Of a stretch of 8,579 nucleotides of DNA, positions 1-4,833 are shown piece by piece. A program made the translations under genes and the position numbers. The stretch's first letter is position 1, and every line of letters begins with the position of its first letter. The stretch is from Candidatus Nomurabacteria bacterium (GTDB lineage: Bacteria > Patescibacteriota > Minisyncoccia > Phycocordibacterales > UBA9973), in contig JAHFNF010000029.1 in assembly GCA_023267515.1 (NCBI GenBank), forward strand, positions 1 through 8,579, in the 5' to 3' direction. The notes under the pieces are model-generated. The model worked only from the letters and a program-made list of their open reading frames with translations. It was not told where the DNA came from and made no database searches.

Positions 1-244
1 CAAGCCCAACTACCAAAATCAGGCTTGCAAGGACTAATACCTTTCCAAGATACGCGAAAGAAAAATGAGAAAAATATGGAGAATGTTTTATAAAGGGGGA
101 TTCAATTGGCCTTGTCGAGGCAGGGTTGTTCGAAGCGAAAGACAAAATCATAGTTTTAACTACTGCCTTCTCAGACGCGGTCATTTTTTCTGACTTTATT
201 TCATTTATTAAGTTGTTTATTTTATCATTCATTTTGTCTTCCAT
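1..244 (-). CDS. Putative anti-sigma-like membrane protein, partial (C-terminus beyond window edge)
   Basis: An open frame starts with ATG at 244 and runs off the window at position 1, giving 81 complete codons and no stop. The start lies 4 bp after the stop of the sigma factor gene, so the two are almost certainly co-transcribed. Residues 1-35 are charged and helical (EIKSEKMTASEKAVVKTM). A linker rich in Ser, Pro, Phe and His follows at about 36-63, then a hydrophobic stretch beginning YLGKVLVLASLILVVGL, a probable membrane helix that continues past the edge. A short cytoplasmic N-terminus followed by one membrane helix, directly downstream of an ECF-like sigma gene, is the usual layout of anti-sigma factors. 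Many Patescibacteria sigma genes are followed by proteins of this shape. No zinc-type anti-sigma motif (HxxxCxxC) is present. The anti-sigma role is inferred from context. A membrane protein unrelated to sigma control is the alternative. Confidence 0.6.
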   Translation of the reverse strand, partial: MEDKMNDKINNLINEIKSEKMTASEKAVVKTMILSFASNNPASTRPIESPFIKHSPYFSHFSFAYLGKVLVLASLILVVGL

Positions 245-248
245 AATT

Positions 249-770
249 TTAATGATTCACTATTTCTTTTAATTTTTCCAATCCACGATGGATTCGCACA
301 GATACATTGTTTTCACTTTCACCGACTATCTTTGCTATTTCTCCGACGGTCATATCGTCCACATATCGGAGCATAAGGACGTCACGGTATTTTTCATCAA
401 GATTTTTCACAGCTTCTAATGCGATTTTACCGTCATAGGCGCTCTCATATTGCTCGGCTTCATCTTGACCACTTTGCACATCAAATCCAGACTCCGTCAT
501 AGTATCCAAAGATAAACTTTTTTTCTTCCGACGGTCGTCTATTATCAAATTATTCGCCACTTTATAGAGAAATGCTCTTAAGTTTTCCACCTCCTTGGTT
601 TCTCCCTTTGAAAGATATTCCCAAGTCTTGGTAAAAGTATCTGCCGTTAAATCCAATGCTTTTTCGCGGTTTGAGGTCTGGTACAGGCAGTATCTAAATA
701 TTGCATCTCCAAAGTCTTCGTAAGCCTTGGCGAAATCGTCTCTTAAATTTTGATTATTTACTTCTGCCAT
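249..770 (-). CDS. ECF-like sigma-70 family RNA polymerase sigma factor
   Basis: This 173-residue protein has the two-domain build of group 4 (ECF-type) sigma factors, which direct RNA polymerase to alternative promoters. Residues about 15-80 match region 2: a helical segment (AIFRYCLYQTSNREKALDLT), the aromatic DTFTKTWEYL part, then NLRAFLYKVANNLIIDDRRKK, the -10 recognition and melting helix with its basic end. After an acidic linker (85-112), residues about 116-170 match region 4, with the conserved LDEKYRDVLMLRYVDDMT and a helix-turn-helix ending VSVRIHRGLEKLKEI, which would contact the -35 element. Regions 1 and 3 are absent, as expected for this class. The ATG at 770 has no Shine-Dalgarno sequence. 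Upstream, the minus strand offers weak -10-like hexamers (TAAGAT at 793-798, TATAAC at 804-809) just after a terminator, so a promoter probably lies at about 790-830. The downstream membrane protein may be its anti-sigma factor. Confidence 0.93.
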   Translation of the reverse strand: MAEVNNQNLRDDFAKAYEDFGDAIFRYCLYQTSNREKALDLTADTFTKTWEYLSKGETKEVENLRAFLYKVANNLIIDDRRKKKSLSLDTMTESGFDVQSGQDEAEQYESAYDGKIALEAVKNLDEKYRDVLMLRYVDDMTVGEIAKIVGESENNVSVRIHRGLEKLKEIVNH

Positions 771-810
771 ATATGACGTTTAATATTCTTTAATCTTACA
801 GCAGTTATAT

Positions 811-849
811 AAAAAAAGAAACCCGCCCTTCTTTGTGGAAGGTCAGGTT
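811..849 (-). terminator. Rho-independent terminator of the 46-codon peptide gene
   Basis: On the minus strand, arms at 838-849 and 820-831 pair over 12 positions (AACC, a 3-base segment and CCTTC against GAAGG, GCG and GGTT). Eleven of the 12 positions can pair, counting one G-U, and the single A/G mismatch is internal. The loop is six bases (832-837). The hairpin is followed directly by TCTTTTTTT (819 down to 811). It starts 8 bases after the stop codon of the small gene at 858-998. On the plus strand no T-run follows the hairpin at once, so it should act only on minus-strand transcription. It insulates the sigma operon from the peptide gene. Confidence 0.85.
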
Positions 850-857
850 AATTTCTA

Positions 858-998
858 TTAAATTTTTTGGATTAACTTTTTAAGATTTCCAAATAAATTC
901 TTGATTTTTTCTTCAGCAAAGCTGATGAAGGCTATGCTACCTACAAAGGATACCAACGCTGTTGCTCCTTGTGTTAATGTTAAATGATCTAGTGTCAT
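858..998 (-). CDS. Small hydrophobic peptide (46 aa) with lysine-rich C-terminal helix, function unknown
   Basis: ATG at 998 to TAA at 858 encodes 46 residues. Residues 1-10 are polar (MTLDHLTLTQ). Residues 11-28 form one hydrophobic stretch (GATALVSFVGSIAFISFA) long enough for a membrane helix. Residues 29-46 are EEKIKNLFGNLKKLIQKI, which alternates Lys with Leu, Ile and Phe as an amphipathic basic helix would. I recognise no family. The reading frame is believable because its stop sits 8 bases before a strong intrinsic terminator and an in-frame TAA lies about eight codons upstream, so it is a self-contained unit. The ATG is preceded by an A-rich leader with no Shine-Dalgarno sequence. Candidates, all inferred, are a small membrane protein that partners a larger complex, a toxin-like or holin-like peptide, or a regulatory peptide. 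The opposite strand offers no better gene here. Confidence 0.6.
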   Translation of the reverse strand: MTLDHLTLTQGATALVSFVGSIAFISFAEEKIKNLFGNLKKLIQKI

Positions 999-1141
999 TG
1001 TTTTTTGTTTTTTTAGGGTTAATTATTATTATTTGTTCCGTTCTGTGCGTTATGGCGGGCAGAGTGTCAATATCTTACAAAACCTAATGAATATAGGTAA
1101 AAACTTTGTTTTCAAAGGATAAATCGTGATAGAATATATTT
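999..1141. other. Divergent intergenic region between the small peptide gene and the flavoprotein gene
   Basis: These 143 bp hold no gene I can support. The right end carries the promoter of the flavoprotein gene (1106-1135). The left end would be the leader of the 46-codon gene. Its minus-strand text has an ATT/AAT-rich tract (1021-1034) containing AATAAT hexamers, and an A-rich run up to the ATG. A perfect TTGACA on the minus strand (1065-1070) has no -10 box at 16-18 bp, so I cannot place that gene's promoter with confidence. Confidence 0.6.
1106..1135 (+). promoter_or_regulatory. Promoter of the flavoprotein gene, predicted leaderless start
   Basis: The -10 box TAGAAT (1130-1135) is preceded by TGA, giving an extended -10 (TGn). 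A weak -35, TTGTTT (1106-1111), sits 18 bp upstream. Exactly six bases separate the -10 box from the ATG at 1142. With normal spacing, transcription would begin at the A of the start codon. No Shine-Dalgarno sequence is present. Confidence 0.6.
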
Positions 1142-2329
1142 ATGCAAGATAAAAGTATTATCGTAGTCGGTGGAGGTTTTGCTGGAATAGCCCTCGCTAG
1201 AAAGCTGGCTTTTGCTGGTAAAAAAATAAATATTACTCTTATCTCGGATAAATCTTACTTTGAATATTACCCGGCGATTTATCGCGTTGTTACTAACGCG
1301 GCGCCAATTGAAGCGTGTATCCCACTTTCTGATATGTTGCCAAAAAATGTGGATATCATCATAGATAAAATCGCAAAAGTGGATGCGAATTTAAAATCTA
1401 TAATCGGAGAGAGCGGTATGGAGTATAAAGCAGACTTTTTAATTTTAGCTCTCGGCAGCGAAACCTCATATTTCAATTTGCCAGGCCTTTCAGATTTATC
1501 ATTTGGTTTTAAGTCTATCGGGGAGGCGATGAAGCTCAAAAATCACATTGATACATTATTTGAGGAACACGAACATCCTTCCTCCTCAGAGCTTGTTTCC
1601 CATTTTCACATTATCATAGTCGGTGGTGGACCGTCCGGGGTGGAGACAGCGGGGGATTTATCTCGTCGCTTGGAGAAACTCGCGATCAAATATAAAGTTG
1701 ACCCTTCATTTATAACGATTGATATTATTGAACGCGCTAGCCGTGTACTTCCGACGATTGATCCAAAGGCCTCGGCGCACGCCTTGACCCGTCTTCACAA
1801 GCTTGGGATCAATGTCTTTTTAAATCGCACCTTAATGTCTGAAGAAATTGAGCAAGTTTATATGAAAGATATGTCTCTTAAATCAAAGACGGTAATCTGG
1901 ACGGCTGGTACTCAAATCAACAGACTTTATAATTCTATTCCTGGTGTACAATTATCCGAAAGAAAAAGAGTGTCTGTAAATGAATACTTAGAAATGAAAG
2001 GTTTTGATGGCGTATATGTTGTTGGTGATGGTGCCGATACAAAATATACGGGATTGGCTCAGACAGCAAATGTTGATGGAAAATTTGTGGCGGATGATAT
2101 CCTAACAAGAATAAATGGCGGCGGGCGAGTAGCCTACATACCAAAGCCAGTCGGCTATATTATCCCAATCGGACACAATTGGGCATTAATGTCACTCGGC
2201 CCGATTCGTATTTACGGCCTTTTTGCTTATTGGGCCCGTCACCTTGCTGACTTTTACTATTTATCTTTTATTCTTTCTCCTCGCAAGCTCTTCTCGCTTT
2301 TCTTTGAAGGTTTTAAATATCGTTCTTAA
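1142..2329 (+). CDS. NAD(P)/FAD-dependent oxidoreductase, type II NADH dehydrogenase-like
   Basis: This 395-residue protein belongs to the two-dinucleotide-binding-domain flavoproteins (Pyr_redox_2). An N-terminal FAD-binding Rossmann motif is at 7-16 (IVVGGGFAGI). A second nucleotide motif for NAD(P)H is at 158-170 (IIVGGGPSGVETA). The late FAD motif VYVVGDGAD is at 291-299, followed by LAQTANVDGKFVADDI. No redox-active CxxxxC pair follows the first motif, which argues against thioredoxin or lipoamide reductases and for the NDH-2 group, which passes electrons from NADH to quinone on the inner face of the membrane. The tail (about 350-395) is rich in aromatic and hydrophobic residues and ends in basic ones (FAYWARHLADFYYLSF), suiting a membrane-anchoring helix. 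Length is near the NDH-2 norm of about 400-430. It converges with and overlaps the glycosylase gene by 17 bp. The electron acceptor cannot be read from the sequence. Confidence 0.85.
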   Translation: MQDKSIIVVGGGFAGIALARKLAFAGKKINITLISDKSYFEYYPAIYRVVTNAAPIEACIPLSDMLPKNVDIIIDKIAKVDANLKSIIGESGMEYKADFLILALGSETSYFNLPGLSDLSFGFKSIGEAMKLKNHIDTLFEEHEHPSSSELVSHFHIIIVGGGPSGVETAGDLSRRLEKLAIKYKVDPSFITIDIIERASRVLPTIDPKASAHALTRLHKLGINVFLNRTLMSEEIEQVYMKDMSLKSKTVIWTAGTQINRLYNSIPGVQLSERKRVSVNEYLEMKGFDGVYVVGDGADTKYTGLAQTANVDGKFVADDILTRINGGGRVAYIPKPVGYIIPIGHNWALMSLGPIRIYGLFAYWARHLADFYYLSFILSPRKLFSLFFEGFKYRS

Positions 2330-2909
2330 ATTCACCTTTAATTTTCTCTAAAAATCTAGGAATTTTTTTAAAGTCATCTAGGAGTGTCTCTCGCATACTA
2401 CCATTGTAGAGTGCAGCAGCAGGGTGGTAGAGAGCGAGGAAATAGGGCGTGGGCATACCGGTAATTTTTTTCTTCAATAGTTTGCCGTGGATGATGGAGA
2501 TTTTTTCTGTTAGGAAAAAATGGTTCATAGCGTGCCGGCCAAGAAAGACGATAAGTTTCGGAGCGATACAAGCAAGCTCCTCGTGAAGCCAGTCCGCGCA
2601 GGCAGTGATTTCCTCGGGGAGTGGGTCGCGATTATTTGGTGGGCGATATTTGACGACATTGGTAATGTATATATCCTCCCGCTTCATCCCTATCGCGCCG
2701 AGCATTTCATTTAAAAATTTTCCCGCCGCTCCCACAAACGGTATGCCTTGTTCATCTTCACTTTTTCCCGGCGCTTCGCCGATGAAGACAATCTCAGCGG
2801 ATGGATTGCCTGCACCAGGCACAGGCCGAGTCGCTGTCTTTTTTAATTGACATTTGCATTCAGTGAACCATTTTTTATTTATACTATCCAATAATTGCCC
2901 TTTTTCCAT
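2313..2909 (-). CDS. Uracil-DNA glycosylase, family 4-like
   Basis: This 198-residue protein removes uracil from DNA as the first step of base-excision repair. The family 4 signatures are in order: GNPSAEIVFIGEAPG (34-48), the catalytic motif 1; GIPFVGAAGKFL (55-66), the uracil-binding loop; TNVVKYRPPNNRDPLPEEI (83-101); PKLIVFLGRHA (117-127); and LYHPAAAL (160-167), the HP motif for minor-groove binding. Family 4 enzymes hold a 4Fe-4S cluster through C-x2-C near the N-terminus, a Cys in KCRPP and a Cys 16 residues later. Here the first pair is C18-x-C20, the KCRPP cysteine is Tyr88, and only C104 sits as expected. The cluster may be altered or lost. The gene is divergent from ychF with a 24-bp gap, has its own -10 box, and ends 17 bp inside the convergent flavoprotein gene. 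A few residues of the N-terminus could differ. Confidence 0.93.
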   Translation of the reverse strand: MEKGQLLDSINKKWFTECKCQLKKTATRPVPGAGNPSAEIVFIGEAPGKSEDEQGIPFVGAAGKFLNEMLGAIGMKREDIYITNVVKYRPPNNRDPLPEEITACADWLHEELACIAPKLIVFLGRHAMNHFFLTEKISIIHGKLLKKKITGMPTPYFLALYHPAAALYNGSMRETLLDDFKKIPRFLEKIKGEFKNDI

Positions 2910-2923
2910 TAGTCCATTATACT
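2895..2923 (+). promoter_or_regulatory. Promoter of ychF operon
   Basis: The -10 box TATACT (2918-2923) lies 17 bp after TTGCCC (2895-2900), a partial -35 inside the glycosylase coding region. Ten bases separate it from the ATG at 2934, so the predicted leader is about 4 bases. A weak AAGG (2926-2929) lies 4 bases before the ATG but would be barely present in such a transcript. This -10 box shares four bases with the opposite-strand -10 box. Confidence 0.6.
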
Positions 2924-2946
2924 ACAAGGCATTATGAGTCTTTCAA
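2916..2946 (-). promoter_or_regulatory. Promoter of uracil-DNA glycosylase gene, predicted leaderless start
   Basis: On the minus strand a perfect TATAAT (2916-2921) is followed by six bases and then the ATG (2909-2907), which places the transcription start at the first base of the gene. A TTGAAA (2941-2946) lies 19 bp upstream, inside ychF, as a possible weak -35. The box overlaps the plus-strand -10 box of ychF at 2918-2921. Confidence 0.62.
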
Positions 2947-3923
2947 TCGGGATTGTCGGTCTGCCAAATGTGGGAAAGTCCACACTTTTCAATGCGCTTA
3001 CTAAAAAAAGTGTACCGGCGGAGAACTATCCTTTTTGCACGATTGATCCATCGGTGGGCATAGTTCCAGTGCCGGATGAGCGGGTAGAAAAGCTTTCCAA
3101 GTTTTCCAATTCAGCCAAGACAATACCAGCCGTGATTGAATTCGTGGATATTGCTGGACTCGTGGCTGGGGCATCAAAAGGTGAGGGGCTTGGGAATAAG
3201 TTTTTGACGAATATAAAAGAAGTAGATGCGATACTGCATATGGTGCGAACATTTGAGGATCCATCAGTCATTCATGTGGCAAATAAAGTAGACCCAATGC
3301 AAGACATTGGGGTAATCAATTTAGAGCTGGTGCTTGCAGATTTTGAGACAGTTTCCAAACGCCTGTCCAATTTATCTCGCGATGCAAAAAGAGGGGAGAA
3401 AGATGCAATATTTGAAGAGATTATTTTAAAGAAAGTGGAAAAAGTATTGGAAAAAAGTAAGATGGCAACGGAAGCAAATCTCACTGATGAAGAGAAGTTT
3501 AAAATCAAATCACTTAATCTTTTAACATTAAAGCCAGTGCTCTATGCCTTGAATGTTTCTGAAGCAAATGAAAACGTGGAGGTAAAAATCCCAGGAATGT
3601 ATGTAAAAATTGACCCGGTGTTTGAAAAAGGTTTTGATGATTTGATCAAGAAAAGCTATGAGCTTTTAGGGCTGGAAACTTTTTTAACCACCGGTGAAGA
3701 TGAGACGAGGGCCTGGACTATTAAAATTGGTTCTACGGCGCCTATCGCCGGCATGGCTATACATACTGATTTTAAAGATAAATTTATCCGCGCAGAGGTA
3801 GTGAATTGGAAAGATCTGCTTGATTCTGGATCATACTCCAACGCACGCGCCAAAGGCCTCGTGCGCACGGAAGGAAAGGAATATGTAGTCAAGGATGGCG
3901 ATGTTATTGAATTTAAAATATAA
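2934..3923 (+). CDS. ychF: Redox-regulated ribosome-associated ATPase YchF (OLA1 family), shortened
   Basis: YchF is an Obg-family P-loop NTPase that binds ribosomes and prefers ATP over GTP. The 329 residues show the P-loop GLPNVGKST (9-17), the switch II motif DIAGL (72-76) with the family-specific GASKGEGLGNKFL (79-91), and NVSE (207-210) in place of the GTP-specifying NKxD, which explains ATP preference. The C-terminal TGS domain covers about 248-329, with RAWTIKIGSTAP, IHTDF, FIRAEV and a final DGDVIEFKI. The common form is about 363 residues. The missing 30 or so residues fall between NVSE and the TGS domain, where this protein goes almost directly to EKGFDDLIKKSYELLGL. A helical insertion (about 125-195) is retained. 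It is the first gene of the seven-gene plus-strand run and is followed 2 bp later by a membrane protein. Confidence 0.96.
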   Translation: MSLSIGIVGLPNVGKSTLFNALTKKSVPAENYPFCTIDPSVGIVPVPDERVEKLSKFSNSAKTIPAVIEFVDIAGLVAGASKGEGLGNKFLTNIKEVDAILHMVRTFEDPSVIHVANKVDPMQDIGVINLELVLADFETVSKRLSNLSRDAKRGEKDAIFEEIILKKVEKVLEKSKMATEANLTDEEKFKIKSLNLLTLKPVLYALNVSEANENVEVKIPGMYVKIDPVFEKGFDDLIKKSYELLGLETFLTTGEDETRAWTIKIGSTAPIAGMAIHTDFKDKFIRAEVVNWKDLLDSGSYSNARAKGLVRTEGKEYVVKDGDVIEFKI

Positions 3924-3925
3924 AA

Positions 3926-4318
3926 ATGCCATTTATTATTAGTTCAAATATTTTTTTACTTATTCCAGTTGTTATTGCATTTTGGAAAGGAGAGTGGATA
4001 TATTTTTCGCTTGCTTTAAGTCTTGTATTTTTTTCACCACTCTATCATTATTTGCGAATATATCGCAGTGAATCTCGCTTTCATCAACTAGTGAGAGAAT
4101 TGGATTGGCTCGTGGCGCTACTGAGTTATTTATATATGTTTTATATTGTCTCCGCCAAAGTGCCGGAGCACGTAGAATCAATGCTTTATATTTTACTAAT
4201 ATTCACAATCTTATTCTTTATTTATGGCTACAAGCTGGCGGATTATAGAAAATATCACCCCTGGTTTCATATTGTTGCCCCGATAGTTTCAGGTATAATT
4301 ATTTACTATGTTAAATAG
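3926..4318 (+). CDS. Small polytopic membrane protein with CREST-hydrolase-like motifs, function unknown
   Basis: This 130-residue, very hydrophobic protein has about five predicted membrane helices (roughly 7-20, 24-45, 60-77, 84-102, 112-129), separated by short charged loops. I do not recognise a named family. It does carry in order the polar signature of the CREST superfamily of membrane hydrolases (alkaline ceramidases, PAQR receptors, Per1, TMEM8): S37-x3-H41 in the second helix, D60 at the start of the third, and H111-x3-H115 at the start of the last. In those enzymes these residues bind a metal and hydrolyse lipid amides. CREST proteins normally have seven helices and more than 200 residues, so this would be a reduced version. 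That reading is inferred from motifs alone. It starts 2 bp after ychF and overlaps tsaC by 11 bp, so it is translated within the operon. Confidence 0.8.
   Translation: MPFIISSNIFLLIPVVIAFWKGEWIYFSLALSLVFFSPLYHYLRIYRSESRFHQLVRELDWLVALLSYLYMFYIVSAKVPEHVESMLYILLIFTILFFIYGYKLADYRKYHPWFHIVAPIVSGIIIYYVK
4272..4299 (+). promoter_or_regulatory. Possible internal promoter before tsaC
   Basis: A perfect TATAAT (4294-4299) lies eight bases before the tsaC ATG, with TTGTTG (4272-4277) 16 bp upstream. Both lie inside the coding end of the preceding gene, so chance is possible in AT-rich text. The spacing matches the short-leader pattern of the other promoters in the window. Confidence 0.35.
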
Positions 4319-4832
4319 TCAGATTATAAGAATCCTAAAATCCGGCGGAGTGGGGGTAATGCCTACGGATACTTTGTACGGATTGGTAGGGAAGGCAAGT
4401 TCAAAGAAGGCAGTAGAGAGGATTTATAAAATAAAAGGCAGGGACCCCAAAAAACCCTTCATCATTCTCATCTCTTCAATAAACGATCTAAAAAAATTTA
4501 GAATATCTAATTATGTAATTCTACATAATTCAATAATAAAAAAAAAGTTGTGGCCTGGTAAGGTGAGTATTGTGATATCTGGTATTGCTTTTAGGTTACC
4601 CAAGAAAAAATCCTTAATAAAAATACTCAAACAAACAGGTCCACTTGTCGCGCCTTCGGCGAATCCGCAAGGCCTAAGACCAGCAGAGAATATAAAACAG
4701 GCGACTAAATATTTTGGAGATAAAGTCGATTTTTATTTGTCCGGTGGCACATTGAAAGGTAAACCATCTACACTTATTTCTATAAATAAGAAAGGGGAAA
4801 TAAAAGTGCTTCGTGGTATACTAAAAAAATAA
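4308..4832 (+). CDS. tsaC: L-threonylcarbamoyladenylate synthase (TsaC/YrdC type)
   Basis: The enzyme makes threonylcarbamoyl-AMP from threonine, bicarbonate and ATP, the first step of t6A37 modification of tRNAs that read ANN codons. The 174 residues form a single YrdC domain: PTDTLYGL (19-26), IKGRDPKKPFIIL (42-54), LWPGKVSIVI (81-90), FRLP (95-98), the nucleotide-binding APSANPQGLRPA (115-126), PSTLI (153-157) and the final IKVLRGI. The SANxSG motif reads SANPQG here. There is no C-terminal Sua5 domain, so this is the short TsaC form, which needs TsaB, TsaD and TsaE encoded elsewhere. The middle is unusually Lys-rich (78-80, 99-101), and an A9 tract lies at 4538-4546. The gene overlaps the upstream membrane protein gene by 11 bp and ends 1 bp before the methyltransferase gene. 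The paralogue YciO is a less likely alternative because of the strong operon link to tRNA functions. Confidence 0.92.
   Translation: MLNSQIIRILKSGGVGVMPTDTLYGLVGKASSKKAVERIYKIKGRDPKKPFIILISSINDLKKFRISNYVILHNSIIKKKLWPGKVSIVISGIAFRLPKKKSLIKILKQTGPLVAPSANPQGLRPAENIKQATKYFGDKVDFYLSGGTLKGKPSTLISINKKGEIKVLRGILKK
4509..4530. repeat. Perfect inverted repeat inside tsaC
   Basis: AATTATGTA (4509-4517) and TACATAATT (4522-4530) are perfect 9-bp arms around a 4-base loop. The stem is AT-rich, so it would be weak in RNA. It lies in frame in the coding region (residues about 68-74) and 7 bases before an A9 tract. No role is known. Confidence 0.5.
4814..4822 (+). promoter_or_regulatory. Possible internal extended -10 before the methyltransferase gene
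   Basis: TGG followed by TATACT (4817-4822) forms an extended -10 box, eleven bases before the ATG at 4834, inside the 3' end of tsaC. I see no convincing -35. It is listed because of its spacing and its similarity to the ychF -10 box. Confidence 0.3.
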
Positions 4833-4833
4833 T

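Noticed and set aside
820..849. The hairpin as a bidirectional terminator also serving plus-strand transcripts
   Set aside because: The plus side is followed by AATTTCTATTAAA, which has no uninterrupted T-run at the stem base, and no plus-strand gene ends there.
1065..1070. Perfect TTGACA on the minus strand as the -35 of the 46-codon gene
   Set aside because: No -10-like hexamer lies 15-19 bp downstream. The hexamers there read CACAGA or similar, and the AT-rich tract is about 31 bp away.
1279..1539. Minus-strand frame inside the flavoprotein gene
   Set aside because: It is an antisense shadow of a well-supported coding region with no start signal of its own.
2520..2850. Plus-strand frames opposite the uracil-DNA glycosylase gene
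   Set aside because: The minus-strand glycosylase has conserved motifs over its whole length. The plus frames do not.
2934..3923. ychF as an internally deleted, non-functional gene
   Set aside because: The frame is continuous, all nucleotide-binding and TGS motifs are present, and the shortening lies at a domain junction, so it looks like a natural short form.
4538..4547. Programmed -1 frameshift at A AAA AAG in tsaC
   Set aside because: The -1 frame reaches a stop within a few codons, no stable downstream structure is visible, and the zero frame gives a complete, normal TsaC.
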